DNA of 64,000 nt, taken from contig NC_008027.1 of assembly GCF_000026105.1 (NCBI RefSeq), positions 5,538,501 to 5,602,500 on the forward strand. Reading direction: 5' to 3'. The translations under genes were made by a program, and so were the position numbers. Below the pieces are notes generated by a model. It was not told where the DNA came from. It searched no databases and was given only the letters and a program-made list of their open reading frames with translations. This stretch comes from Pseudomonas entomophila L48. Its GTDB lineage: Bacteria > Pseudomonadota > Gammaproteobacteria > Pseudomonadales > Pseudomonadaceae. This document shows positions 50,801 to 59,028 of this stretch, piece by piece (position 1 is the stretch's first letter; each line of letters begins with the position of its first letter).

Positions 50801-52497
50801 TGCTGGTAGGCGTAGCGCCAGGCCGCACCATGTTCGTCCTGGGCCGCGATCAGGTCGCCCTGGGCGTCGTAGTGATAGGCGCACAGTTGACGCAGCGGCT
50901 TGCCATCGACCACCTGCCACAGGCCTTGGATATGCCCATGGTCATCGAGCAACGTACCCAGTTGCAGGTGCACCTTGGTGGGGTCGTCGTCCTGATAAGT
51001 GTTGATGTCCGACAGCACCGGCCGGTCGTGATGGCGATGCTCGTAGTGCAGCATCGCGCCGGCACCACTACGTAGTTGGATATGGGTCAGGTAGAAGCGG
51101 TCGCCATGACGGGCGTAGGTCTCGCGACGATCCAGGCCCCGCAGCAGCACCAGTTGCTGCTCGGCGGTACGCACCAGGGTGAAATACTCCACCGCATCGT
51201 GGTGCGGCTTGCCCTGCTTGGGCAGTGGGTAGTCATGGCTGCGACCATCGTAGTCGTGGAACACCACGCCTTGGTCGAGCACATCGATGCAGGTGGTGAA
51301 CTCGGTGAGCCAGCGGGCGCCGAGGCTGCCGTCATCCAGCTTGTCCAGGCGCGAGTTGTAGGTCCGCGTCCACTCGACCGGGAACGGGCCGGGCAAGCTG
51401 AAATCGGTATGCGACAGCGTTTCGCTGCCGAGGGCGAAGTTGATCTGGTTGGAGGTGTTGCATGGCACCCCGTTCTTGCAGCAACTCGGCGCGCCGGTGG
51501 CAGGCACTTGTGTGGTAATCGACTCGGTACGTCCTTGAGCCCCCTGCACCTTCGCTTCGGTGACGGTGTTCTGCTTGACCACAGTGTCCTTGCCCTTGGG
51601 GTTGCGGGCATGCCAGATCACGCTGCTGTTGTGCAGGATACGCCGCATGTTCTCGATCGAATGCGGGTTGGCCGCACTGGACAGGCTCAACAGCTTGCCG
51701 CTCATTTGTGGCCCGAGGGTGCGGAATTTTTTGGTGTAACCCAGCACTTCTTCCTGCACCCGGGTGGGCACGGCGTTGCTCATGAGCGTGTTGGCCGCGC
51801 CCTTGCCCATCGCCGAGTAGGCGTTGCTCAGCGCGCCGAAGGCGTTCTCGAAGGCCACCGACGGGTCGGACTTCCAGGTTTCGCTGACCTTCTGCGCCAG
51901 TTGCGCGGCCTTGTCCAGGTCGCCCTTGCTGTCGAGCTTGCCGAGAATGATCGCGTCAATGGCATCGGCAGTGTTGTTGATCAATTGCTCACCGGTCTTG
52001 GCCGCATCGGTGAGGATCGGGGTGAGCTGGCCTTCGGCGTCGGCAAGGAACTTGTCCAGCTCGCCCAGCAGGTCGGCGTTGAGATGGCCGACGATGATCT
52101 CGACCAGTGCGTCGCCGAGGACCTGTTTGCGCTCCTGGCGGGCCAGGGTCAGCATCGGCCGCAGGCCCTTGCGCGCCGCGGCCATGGTCGGCGGCGCGGG
52201 GATCACGCCGATCAGGTTGATGCCCAGGCTCACCCAATCCCACGGGTCGGGTTCCTTGGCACTGGCCAGGTTGACGATATCGCCCACGGCATCCACCAGG
52301 GCAATGATGTTGCCGATTACCGGCAACACCTCGGCGGTGTCCTTGAGCCGCTCCAGGTTGACGTAGCCGCCGCTGATCTCGCGCAGCCAGGCGTCGAACA
52401 CGGCGGCGCCGCGGCTGACGTCGGCCATGCCGATCTGGTCCAGGGGAACGACCGCCGCCTGGGCTGGACGTGGTTTTTCAGAGGTATCGGCGGTCAT
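47833..52497 (-). CDS. Rhs-family T6SS effector with C-terminal toxin
   Basis: The 1554-residue protein has an N-terminal region with hydrophobic stretches (about 57-75 'VLPVIGNIIALVDAVGDIV' and 88-104). The DUF6531 entry follows ('SNQINFALGSETLSHTDFSLPGPFPVEWTRTYNSRLD', from about 348), then many RHS/YD repeats. The core ends at 'YDPKAGRFIGQDPIRYVGGLNLYTYAPNPLAWVDPLGL'. The toxin is the last 116 residues, with 'KSKKEAHDLLQEAFPDAQKVRGIGSQDAAGIRKKHKIEQF' and 'FGHDDPKGTGHGSLPHVNIKRSDGTMVRIDI'. The tail drops sharply in GC. No PAAR motif is seen. It starts in the ATGA overlap with vgrG. Confidence 0.93.
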   Translation of the reverse strand: MTADTSEKPRPAQAAVVPLDQIGMADVSRGAAVFDAWLREISGGYVNLERLKDTAEVLPVIGNIIALVDAVGDIVNLASAKEPDPWDWVSLGINLIGVIPAPPTMAAARKGLRPMLTLARQERKQVLGDALVEIIVGHLNADLLGELDKFLADAEGQLTPILTDAAKTGEQLINNTADAIDAIILGKLDSKGDLDKAAQLAQKVSETWKSDPSVAFENAFGALSNAYSAMGKGAANTLMSNAVPTRVQEEVLGYTKKFRTLGPQMSGKLLSLSSAANPHSIENMRRILHNSSVIWHARNPKGKDTVVKQNTVTEAKVQGAQGRTESITTQVPATGAPSCCKNGVPCNTSNQINFALGSETLSHTDFSLPGPFPVEWTRTYNSRLDKLDDGSLGARWLTEFTTCIDVLDQGVVFHDYDGRSHDYPLPKQGKPHHDAVEYFTLVRTAEQQLVLLRGLDRRETYARHGDRFYLTHIQLRSGAGAMLHYEHRHHDRPVLSDINTYQDDDPTKVHLQLGTLLDDHGHIQGLWQVVDGKPLRQLCAYHYDAQGDLIAAQDEHGAAWRYAYQHHLITRYTDRTDRGFNLEWDGSGPHAKAIREWADDGSYETRLEWDERIRLTYVTDAHGQETWHYYDQQGYTYRIKYPDGQEEWLFRDVRKNVIRHVHPDGSQDRYVYDERSNLLKHIRADHSVEHYAYDDQDQLTKISDAEGGLWLRDYDERGNLVETVDPLGNKTEFAYTPAGLVKAIKDALGNEKKVAYNDAGQLLEYTDCSGKTSSWVYNAFGQLTEFADAAGNKTAYEYKAGQLAKVTHPDKTEERFNYDAEGRLLAHVDALDRCTTWAYSAAGLLAERVDANEHTLRYRWDKLGRLIGLENENESKANFLYDPVGRLLQETGFDGLVTRYQYDPYSGRLASTQVGQRRIDLTFDRMGRLRERTARLGDQSQSETFAYDGNGQLVQAVNAASKLQWFFDEAGNLTREHQHYLATGTPMVAVWQHEYDALNQRVSTIRPDGHKVSWLTYGSGHLLGMTLDQHEMLAYERDDLHREVVRHQGNKLMQTQAWDPAGRLQEQLLGSHDGQSTLLKRQYRYDAAGQLTNIHDSRRGPLEYQYDPVGRLLKATSRLGVETFAFDPAGNLLDQKTQELNRPLEADPRRNKLMDNLLREYAGTHYRYDERGNLIHRLHNGSHAHFTWDLFDRLASYNDDKLKVDYSYDALGRRLHKHSVAHFWDRPEAGTGWNQLQRAKRQRELGCGFTLFGWDGDTLAWESSPPRDEGDTGRTVHYLYEPGSFVPVAQALRKSPIRLHKQPDWSQREYDFDQDPLWHTEVKPQAFEAIAWYQCDHLGTPMELTDEQGHVAWTGQYKAWGEVREERSDWAKQHGLSNPIRFQGQYHDHENGLHYNRYRYYDPKAGRFIGQDPIRYVGGLNLYTYAPNPLAWVDPLGLKACPKKVKSLREGPQGTVVTVKSKKEAHDLLQEAFPDAQKVRGIGSQDAAGIRKKHKIEQFKKKDGVVRYRKDYPIDSNTGRVFGHDDPKGTGHGSLPHVNIKRSDGTMVRIDIDG

Positions 52498-55481
52498 GAC
52501 ATCAGTTCACTTGGCAGAAGATCGGTAGCAGTGCTCAGGCTTGGGGCCCTGAAAGCGGGGAGTTTGGGCATCGCCGGCAGCTTGGGCAGGCTTGGCAGGC
52601 TGGCCATGGCCCCCTGCGCAGCACTGCCCGCCTTGCCGGCGGCGCCCAGGGCGTTGGAGGCGGCCGGCAGCGCCGAGCTGGCGGCACTGGCCAGTTGCGG
52701 TAGGCCGGCGACGCCGCCTTTGAGCGCGCCTTGCACTTGCTGCGCACTCTGCATCGCGCCCTGTCCGGTCTTGAGCAGGTTCATGCCAGTCTTGGCCGCG
52801 TCCATGCCGCTGCCGGCCAACTGCTTGGCCTTGTCGAACAGGCCGCCTTCGCCCTTGGGCAGCGGCAGCTTGTCGACCAACGATTCGAGCTGGGTCGACA
52901 GGCTGTTCGGGTCGGGCGGCTGCACCGGCCACTCGACCTCGCCGATGTAGCTGCTCGGCGCCCACGGGGGCGTCGGGTCGCGGCCGAAGGTGACCCAGGC
53001 CGGCCCGGGCGCGGCGCCGGACACGGCGTTGAAGCCCTGCCCGTCCAGCGAGCCCTTGAGTACCGTGCCCAGGGCGTCGGTGACTTCGTAGTCGCCAGCC
53101 TTGATGCCCTTAGTGTTGGCATACAGGTTGAACAGCTCCAGCGCGCCCTTGCCGGGCTTGGGCGGCTCGGGGAAAGTACCGGCCATGCTCGCCGCGCCGA
53201 TGTGGGCAAACTGCGCGGCGTGGGCGGTGTAGTTGGCGCTGGTAACGTGGGTGATGCCGCTGGCGTTGTAAGTCGTCGCGCTGCCGCCGCCCTGTACCAC
53301 CAGCTCGGTCTTGGCCTTGAGGATGATGCGGTCGGCGTTGGCAGTGATGTCGAGTTTGGCCAGCAGGTTGATGCTGTCCTTGAGAGCGCGGATGTCGATG
53401 TCGCCGGAGGCCGACACGAGTTTCCAGCCCAGGCTCTGCACGAAGAAGCGCATGCCCTGGCTGGCGCTGGCCAGCAGGCGCTTGCCGATCGACATACTGG
53501 TGTGGCCGGTACTGCTCAGGGCCAGGTGGCTGCCGCTGGTGAGGTGGTTCGGGCCGGGGGTGGTCAGGGCGATGCCGGCCGGACTCGATACCACCAGGTG
53601 CGGCTGGGTGAATTCGGCGAACTCGTTTTTTGTGAGGTCACCCGGGCCGCTGCCGAGAATGCCCATGTGCTGCTTGTGCAGGTCCTTGGCCACGGCGTCC
53701 TGGTCGCCGGGCTCCTGGGCCTGCATCTGCTTGGCCAGCTCCGCCAGGCTGTCCTGCTGCTCGCTGGCGGTGGCCAGGCGTTCGGCGGTTTCGGGCAGGT
53801 CCTTGTGGTGCTTGGCTTCGTTGGCGCGGGGCTCGGTGGTGATCAGCAGGCCACCGGCTGCGCGCACGGCGCCGTGGCGGTCGGTGCGCAGTTCGAAGCC
53901 TTCACCGCGGGGGGCGCCGCCGCTCGGGCGTGGGTGGGTCAGGTAACCGAGGTTCAGCGCACTGGCGCCGTGGTCGCTGCGCAGGGCGATGCTGATTTCG
54001 CTGGTGGTGTCGTCGATGCGCAGTTCGTTGCCGCGGCTGCCCTTGTATTCCTTGCTCTTGATCGTGGCCAGGGTTTTCAGGTCGGGCAGCTTGTAGTGCG
54101 GCATGTTCACGCCGTGGTACAGGCAGCCGGTCACCAGAGGCTGGTCGGGGTCACCTTCGAGGAAGCTGACCAGCACTTCCATGCCGACCCTTGGCAATTG
54201 CAGGCCGGCGATGCCCTGCCCGGCCCAGCTGCTGGCCACGCGCATCCACACGCTGGACTTGTCGTCCGAGCGGCCTTCGCGGTCCCAGAAGAACTGCACC
54301 TTGATGCGGCCATATTCGTCGCAGTAGATCTCTTCACCGGCCGGGCCACTGACCACGGCGCGCTGCTCACCCAGCACCTTGGGTTTCGGGTGGTTCAGCG
54401 GCGGGCGGTACGGTTGCTCCCACGGGGTGACCACGAAGAAGTTGCGGTAGCCCTGCTGGAAACCGTCGAAGCGCGGGTCGATGTCGCTGGTGATGGCTTC
54501 TTCCAGGACCTGCGGCTGGCGGCCCTGGTGCTGGATTTCGGTGAGCAGCCAGAGGTCGTTCCAGCTGGCGTTGGGATGGCTGGCCAGGGTCAGGAAATGG
54601 CCACTGGCGAGCAGTGGCTGGTCGCTGTCGCCGCTCGCCTGGCGGTAGTCGCTGCGGTGACGTTCCAGGGCGCGATTGGCCAGGTGCTTGCCACGCGGGC
54701 GATCAAGGAAGCGGCCGGGGTAGTCGTAGTCTTCCAGGGCCGGCTCATCATGGCTGTCGGCCTCGCCTTCGAGCTGGATCAGCGGTTTCTTGAAGTCGTA
54801 GTCGCGGCGGGTGACGCTGCTGGTGCGGGTTTCCAGGCGCAGGGCGAAACGCTTGATCATCGGCGTGTCGGCGACCAACCCGGAGTCGTGCTGGAACTGC
54901 ACCGGGGCCAGTTTCGGGAACACCGTCTGGTCGTCGCCGAACACCAGCTGGTGGCCGTCGGCGCTGTGGCGGAAGTGGTAGTGGATACCCTCTTCTTCGC
55001 ACAAGCGCTGGATGAACTGCAGGTTGGACTCGTCGTACTGCACGCAGTACTCGCGCTGCGGGTACGTCGCGCCCAACTGGAATTGGTAGGCGTTGGCGAG
55101 GATGCCATGCTCCTCGAGCACCTGGGCGATGATCTCCTGCACGGTCTTGTGCTGGAACATGCGCTGGTTGATGCGGTGGGCCAGGTAGGCCAGTTGCGGG
55201 CGTAGCGTGACCTGGTAGCGGGTCAGGCGCTTGCCCGCCTCGCCTTGCGCGGCGCGGTAGATCAGGCCGTGCAGGCCGCGGCCGTCGTCGCCGAGCTGGA
55301 GGAACGCGGGCTTGTGCAGCAGGCTTTCCAGGTCCCGCGAGGGGTGCTCGCTGACCAGTTCCAGGTCGATGGCGTAAGGTTGGCTGATGGCCTCCTTGCC
55401 GTCGAAGGCAAGCACCTGGAAGTCATGCTCCAGGCCGTCGATGTGCAGGCTGAAATGGGTCTGGTTCGCGGCGGCAAACAT
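52494..55481 (-). CDS. vgrG: T6SS spike protein VgrG with long C-terminal tail
   Basis: The 995-residue protein has the gp27/gp5-like base (1-500: 'FSLHIDGLEHDFQVLAFDGKEAISQPYAIDLELVSEHP', 'GLHGLIYRA', 'DEYGRIKVQFFWDREG', 'WAGQGIAGLQLPRVGMEVLVSFLEGDPDQPLVTGCLYHG') and a DUF2345 beta-helix region (about 620-770). The tail (about 845-995) is Ala/Gly/Pro rich and probably helical. It forms the trimeric tip of the T6SS tube. The tail probably docks the Rhs toxin encoded next, which overlaps it by 4 bases. Confidence 0.95.
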   Translation of the reverse strand: MFAAANQTHFSLHIDGLEHDFQVLAFDGKEAISQPYAIDLELVSEHPSRDLESLLHKPAFLQLGDDGRGLHGLIYRAAQGEAGKRLTRYQVTLRPQLAYLAHRINQRMFQHKTVQEIIAQVLEEHGILANAYQFQLGATYPQREYCVQYDESNLQFIQRLCEEEGIHYHFRHSADGHQLVFGDDQTVFPKLAPVQFQHDSGLVADTPMIKRFALRLETRTSSVTRRDYDFKKPLIQLEGEADSHDEPALEDYDYPGRFLDRPRGKHLANRALERHRSDYRQASGDSDQPLLASGHFLTLASHPNASWNDLWLLTEIQHQGRQPQVLEEAITSDIDPRFDGFQQGYRNFFVVTPWEQPYRPPLNHPKPKVLGEQRAVVSGPAGEEIYCDEYGRIKVQFFWDREGRSDDKSSVWMRVASSWAGQGIAGLQLPRVGMEVLVSFLEGDPDQPLVTGCLYHGVNMPHYKLPDLKTLATIKSKEYKGSRGNELRIDDTTSEISIALRSDHGASALNLGYLTHPRPSGGAPRGEGFELRTDRHGAVRAAGGLLITTEPRANEAKHHKDLPETAERLATASEQQDSLAELAKQMQAQEPGDQDAVAKDLHKQHMGILGSGPGDLTKNEFAEFTQPHLVVSSPAGIALTTPGPNHLTSGSHLALSSTGHTSMSIGKRLLASASQGMRFFVQSLGWKLVSASGDIDIRALKDSINLLAKLDITANADRIILKAKTELVVQGGGSATTYNASGITHVTSANYTAHAAQFAHIGAASMAGTFPEPPKPGKGALELFNLYANTKGIKAGDYEVTDALGTVLKGSLDGQGFNAVSGAAPGPAWVTFGRDPTPPWAPSSYIGEVEWPVQPPDPNSLSTQLESLVDKLPLPKGEGGLFDKAKQLAGSGMDAAKTGMNLLKTGQGAMQSAQQVQGALKGGVAGLPQLASAASSALPAASNALGAAGKAGSAAQGAMASLPSLPKLPAMPKLPAFRAPSLSTATDLLPSELMS

Positions 55482-55566
55482 CCCTGTCCCTCTGTTGCGA
55501 AAATTCGATGGTCAAAACGACCGCAGCCCGCGGCGCGAACGCGGCGGGCTACGGTGGAGTCCAGGC

Positions 55567-56085
55567 TTAGCCTGCGACCGGCGCGCGCCAGTCGTCGGAA
55601 CCGGAAGTACCGGACACTTCGTGGGTCCAGGTGATCTTGCGGTAGGTGAAGTGCACGTCTTCCAGGTGGGTGAAGTGGGCGTTGCCCGGGTCCTGGCAGT
55701 TGTGCATGTAGTCCTTGATGTCGACGATGATCGCGTCTTCCAGGACGGTGGTGTAGTAGTGCTCCTGGGTGCCCTGGGCCGAGGTGCGGTACCACTTGAT
55801 CTCGACCTTGGTCATGCGCTCGCCCGAGGTCAGGGCAGCCAGCAGCAGCGGCGAGGCCTTGTCGAAGACCTTGGTGATCTTCACCGGCTTGTGCACGCGC
55901 TGGCCGGTCGGCTGGCCGGACTGCGGGTCACGCGGGATGATCACTTCGTGTTCGAAGCCCTGGACCATGACCTGGTCTTCGTGGCCTTCCTGGTAGGTGT
56001 TGCCCACCGAGTCGGCGGTGAAGGCGCCGGCAGTGATCAGACCTTGTTTTTCGCCGGTGACGGCCATGTAGGCGGGAGTTGCCAT
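55567..56085 (-). CDS. hcp: T6SS tube protein Hcp
   Basis: The 172-residue protein (MATPAYMAVTGEKQGLITAGAFTADSVGNTYQEGHEDQVMVQGFEHEVI) has the Hcp barrel motifs 'HKPVKITKVFDKASPLLLAALTSGERMTKVEIKWYR' and 'VHFTYRKITWTHE'. An AAGGAG site precedes the ATG. It is the first gene of the hcp-vgrG-rhs-immunity unit, 85 bases before vgrG. Confidence 0.95.
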   Translation of the reverse strand: MATPAYMAVTGEKQGLITAGAFTADSVGNTYQEGHEDQVMVQGFEHEVIIPRDPQSGQPTGQRVHKPVKITKVFDKASPLLLAALTSGERMTKVEIKWYRTSAQGTQEHYYTTVLEDAIIVDIKDYMHNCQDPGNAHFTHLEDVHFTYRKITWTHEVSGTSGSDDWRAPVAG

Positions 56086-56254
56086 GTGTTGCTCTCCTTG
56101 CTGGATAAGTGCCTGTTCTGGCAGGAAATTGCCAGTTGGCTAGCAAGAGAGTTATCAAAAGTCGTGCCAGAAAATATTTTCTTAGTACTTTCAATTACTT
56201 AAAAACGTCACGCATTCATTTGGATGCTCTAGAAAGAAAAAACCATCCAAAAGT

Positions 56255-56272
56255 TGCGCAACTTTTTGCGCA
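56255..56272. promoter_or_regulatory. operator copy 1 upstream of hcp
   Basis: TGCGCAA-CTTT-TTGCGCA is a perfect 7-bp-arm inverted repeat, 170 bases before the hcp start. It is the size of a dimeric regulator's site. Confidence 0.6.
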
Positions 56273-56358
56273 GTGGTGGCAAAAAGTTGCGCAGTTGGCT
56301 GTAGGCCTTGCTGCGCATGCTCTACATCAATGTATTCACACACTTATCCACATTCGAG

Positions 56359-56376
56359 TGCGCAACTTCTTGCGCA
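56359..56376. promoter_or_regulatory. operator copy 2 upstream of hcp
   Basis: TGCGCAA-CTTC-TTGCGCA is identical to copy 1 except for one spacer base. Additional TGCGCA cores at 56288-56293 and 56312-56317 lie between the two. Confidence 0.6.
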
Positions 56377-56443
56377 GTTGACCAGAGAGTCAGATTTCCC
56401 AAACAAGGCCAAAACGAGTGATCCGAGGAAGCTGGCCCGGGCA

Positions 56444-56482
56444 TAAAAAAAGGGGCCAACCCCTGCCAAGAGATATGGCCCC
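56444..56482 (-). terminator. terminator of tonB-exbB-exbD operon
   Basis: The stem GGGGCCA / TGGCCCC (56452-56458, 56476-56482) is followed on the minus strand by an eight-base T run. Confidence 0.8.
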
Positions 56483-56525
56483 AACGCACCTGCGAGAATC
56501 GCTTGCCTGAAGAGGGTCTTGCCGG

Positions 56526-56927
<402 letters not shown>

Positions 56928-56928
56928 G

Positions 56929-57651
56929 TCAGGAGGCCTCCTTCACAGGTTGGGTGAAGCCGGTGTGCTGGCGCTGCACCGCGGGGTGTACCAGCACGCG
57001 GAAGGCACTCTTCTGCGCCAGGCTGTAGAAGTCGTGGGCGAAGTCGTCGAGGTCGGCCGCGGTCAGCTTCAGGCGACGGAGGAAGTAGTTGTAGACCAGC
57101 ACCGCCGGCACCGCGACGGCGATACCCACGCCGGTGGCGACCAGCGCCGCACCGATCGGGCCGGCCACGGTTTCCAGGCTGGCCGAGCCTGCCGCGCTGA
57201 TGCCCTTGAGGGCTTCCATGATCCCCCACACGGTGCCGAACAGGCCGATGAACGGCGAGGTGCTGCCGATACTGGCCACCACCGCCAGGCCGGTTTCCAG
57301 CGAGCGGCGCTCGCGGACGATCTGCTGACGCAGGGCGCGCTCGAGGCGGTCCTGGTGGTTGATGGCCTGGCTCAGGTCACTGGCCTGGCCGGGCTCGCCG
57401 ACCGCGATCGCCGCAAAACCCGCCTGGGCGACGCGGGCGGCCGGGCCGGGCAGGTCGTGGGCGGGCTCGGCGGCGGAGTCGAGGCTGGACGCGGCCCAGA
57501 ACTGCTGGTGGAAGCGCTTGTCCTGGTTCTTCAGGCGCACGAACTGCACGACCTTGGCCAGGGCCAGCGCCCAGGTGGCGACGGAGAAGCCGACCAGCAG
57601 CCAGATGACCGCGCTTTCAACGGATTCGAGGGGGGATGCCAACAGGCTCAT
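56929..57651 (-). CDS. exbB: ExbB/TolQ-family proton channel protein
   Basis: The 240-residue protein has the three-helix MotA/TolQ/ExbB topology with 'IGSTSPFIGLFGTVWGIMEALKGIS' and 'GPIGAALVATGVGIAVAVPAVLVYNYFLRRL'. It forms the pentamer around ExbD. It is the middle gene of tonB-exbB-exbD. Confidence 0.93.
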   Translation of the reverse strand: MSLLASPLESVESAVIWLLVGFSVATWALALAKVVQFVRLKNQDKRFHQQFWAASSLDSAAEPAHDLPGPAARVAQAGFAAIAVGEPGQASDLSQAINHQDRLERALRQQIVRERRSLETGLAVVASIGSTSPFIGLFGTVWGIMEALKGISAAGSASLETVAGPIGAALVATGVGIAVAVPAVLVYNYFLRRLKLTAADLDDFAHDFYSLAQKSAFRVLVHPAVQRQHTGFTQPVKEAS

Positions 57652-57681
57652 GATGTAGTCCTTCCTTTGTGCGGTCGCGGG

Positions 57682-58479
57682 TTAACGAAGCTTGAAATCG
57701 ATGGGTACGCTGACCCAGCCCACCTGGGCCACGTCGCCCTGCTTGGCCGGCACGAAGCTCCAGCGCTTCACGGCGGCCAGCGCGGCGGCGTCCAGGGCGT
57801 CACGGCCGCTGCTCTTCTGGAGCTGGATCTGCCCCGGCTTGCCGCTGGGCAGCACCTCGACCCGCAGCAGCACGGTGCCTTCCCAGCCACGGCGCAGGGC
57901 CATCTGCGGGTACTCCGGCGCCGGGTTCTTCAGGTAGGCGGCGTTGGCCGAAGCCGGGGTGACCGGCGCGGGCGCTGGTGGTGCGGGAGCCGGCGCCGGG
58001 GGTGCGGGCGCGGCCACCGGAGTTGGCGGTGGCGCCTCGACCGGCTTGGGCTGCGGCTTGGCCACGGGCTTGGGTGCAGGCTTGGGTTTCGGGACCGGCT
58101 TGGGCGCGGGCTTGGCGGCCAGTTCGTCGACCACCGGTGGTGGTGGTGGCGGCTGGACCACTGGGGCTGGCGGTGGCGGTTCGACCACTGGCGGCGCCGG
58201 GGCGGCGAACTCGATGGTCATGGGCGGAATCTGCGGCGCAACGACCGGCAGCTCGGGCGTGGGCTGATGGCTGACCCAGTACGCCGCGACACCGTGCAGC
58301 ACCAGCACCAGCAGGCCGAGCGCCAGTTTGTCGCGGCGCTTCAGGCCACTGACCGGCGTGCGTTGCAGGCGCAATTGCGCGAGCGGCAGGCGCAGGGTGC
58401 GGCCAAGCTCGACAAGCTCCCCCGGCGCGGGGCGCCAAGGCTGGTCGTAGGCCCGGGCGGCGGTCTGGACATTACCCAT
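57682..58479 (-). CDS. tonB: TonB energy transducer
   Basis: The 265-residue protein has an unusually long cytoplasmic start (about 50 residues) before the transmembrane helix ('LALGLLVLVLHGVAAYWV'). A Pro/Lys/Ala-rich periplasmic spacer (85-175) and the C-terminal TonB domain ('PAPEYPQMALRRGWEGTVLLRVEVLPSGKPGQIQLQKSSGRDALDAAALAAVKRWSFVPA') follow. It passes energy to outer-membrane receptors for siderophores and other ligands. No receptor gene is adjacent. Confidence 0.93.
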   Translation of the reverse strand: MGNVQTAARAYDQPWRPAPGELVELGRTLRLPLAQLRLQRTPVSGLKRRDKLALGLLVLVLHGVAAYWVSHQPTPELPVVAPQIPPMTIEFAAPAPPVVEPPPPAPVVQPPPPPPVVDELAAKPAPKPVPKPKPAPKPVAKPQPKPVEAPPPTPVAAPAPPAPAPAPPAPAPVTPASANAAYLKNPAPEYPQMALRRGWEGTVLLRVEVLPSGKPGQIQLQKSSGRDALDAAALAAVKRWSFVPAKQGDVAQVGWVSVPIDFKLR

Positions 58480-58693
58480 TGCTTGAGGCTCCTGGGGTGT
58501 TGATTCAGGTGTGTGGCTGAATCATCAGCGCCAGATGCTTAGTTCATAAAGTAATGTTTAAAATTAAAGTTATAGCCTTTTGGAATATTTATTTTGAGAG
58601 ATTACCTCTAAGCCCCGGTTTTCATGGGGTGTGGCGATAGGGTGCTTGGTTGATGCCTTGTGGGCATATGAAATATTCGCGTAAGGCATCAGA

Positions 58694-58744
58694 TTGTCGC
58701 GAGGGCTACGCCCTCGATCGCGACGCAAGGCCGCTCCCACAGGG
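58694..58744. repeat. REP-type palindromes
   Basis: A GTCGCGAGGGC-TAC-GCCCTCGATCGCGAC hairpin is followed by AAGGCCGCTCCCACAGG, the subtype also seen at 13137-13200. Confidence 0.75.
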
Positions 58745-58830
58745 GGATTGCGCACCTTGGCCCATGTGTGGGGGCAACTGTCTTCCTTGTGAAAGCTGGC
58801 CCTGCTAGCAATAGATCACAGAGTGCCCCT

Positions 58831-58930
58831 GGCCCGGCCATGCCGGGCATCGCCAGCAAAGCTGGCTCCTACAGGTTTGCAGTGAAGCTCAGGCTTGGCG
58901 CGGTCCATGTGGGAGCGGCCTTGCCGAGGC
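58831..58930. repeat. cluster of REP-type palindromes
   Basis: GGCCCGGCCATGCCGGGC and GCCAGCAAAGCTGGCTCCTAC (as at 9289-9336) are followed by an inverted GTGGGAGCGGCCTTGCCGAGG. Confidence 0.7.
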
Positions 58931-58984
58931 GTCGGACCGGTCGGAAAGGGCTGCGCAGCAGCCCCAGCAATCTTGCAGGCAACA

Positions 58985-59012
58985 AAAAACCCGGGACCAT
59001 GCCCGGGTTTTT
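58985..59012 (-). terminator. rho-independent terminator of cysA (bidirectional form)
   Basis: The stem CCCGGG / CCCGGG is extended by A-T pairs (AAAAA...TTTTT) and lies 17 bases after the cysA stop. Confidence 0.85.
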
Positions 59013-59028
59013 CATCTCAAGCGCCAGC

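Larger units (their letters stand above)
56086..56525. other. upstream region of hcp with repeated palindromic operators
   Basis: No gene is visible. The gap carries two copies of an 18-bp inverted repeat (56255-56272, 56359-56376), two extra TGCGCA sites, an AT-rich stretch (56150-56250) and the exbD terminator (56444-56482). Confidence 0.65.
58480..59028. other. intergenic region with several REP-type palindromes
   Basis: The first 150 bases are AT-rich and should hold the tonB promoter; I do not see a convincing Fur box. Then come REP-type repeats at 58694-58744 and 58831-58930, and the cysA terminator at 58985-59012. No gene is supported. Confidence 0.6.

Noticed and set aside
48772..52950. 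Long + strand frames opposite rhs (531, 223 and 624 codons)
   Set aside because: Shadows of the repeat-rich rhs gene; periodic translation reflects the YD repeats read in antisense.
52731..55205. An 824-codon + strand frame opposite vgrG
   Set aside because: Shadow of vgrG; no recognisable domain.
58500..58620. A Fur box in front of tonB
   Set aside because: The region is AT-rich but no 19-bp match to the Fur consensus good enough to report was found by eye.
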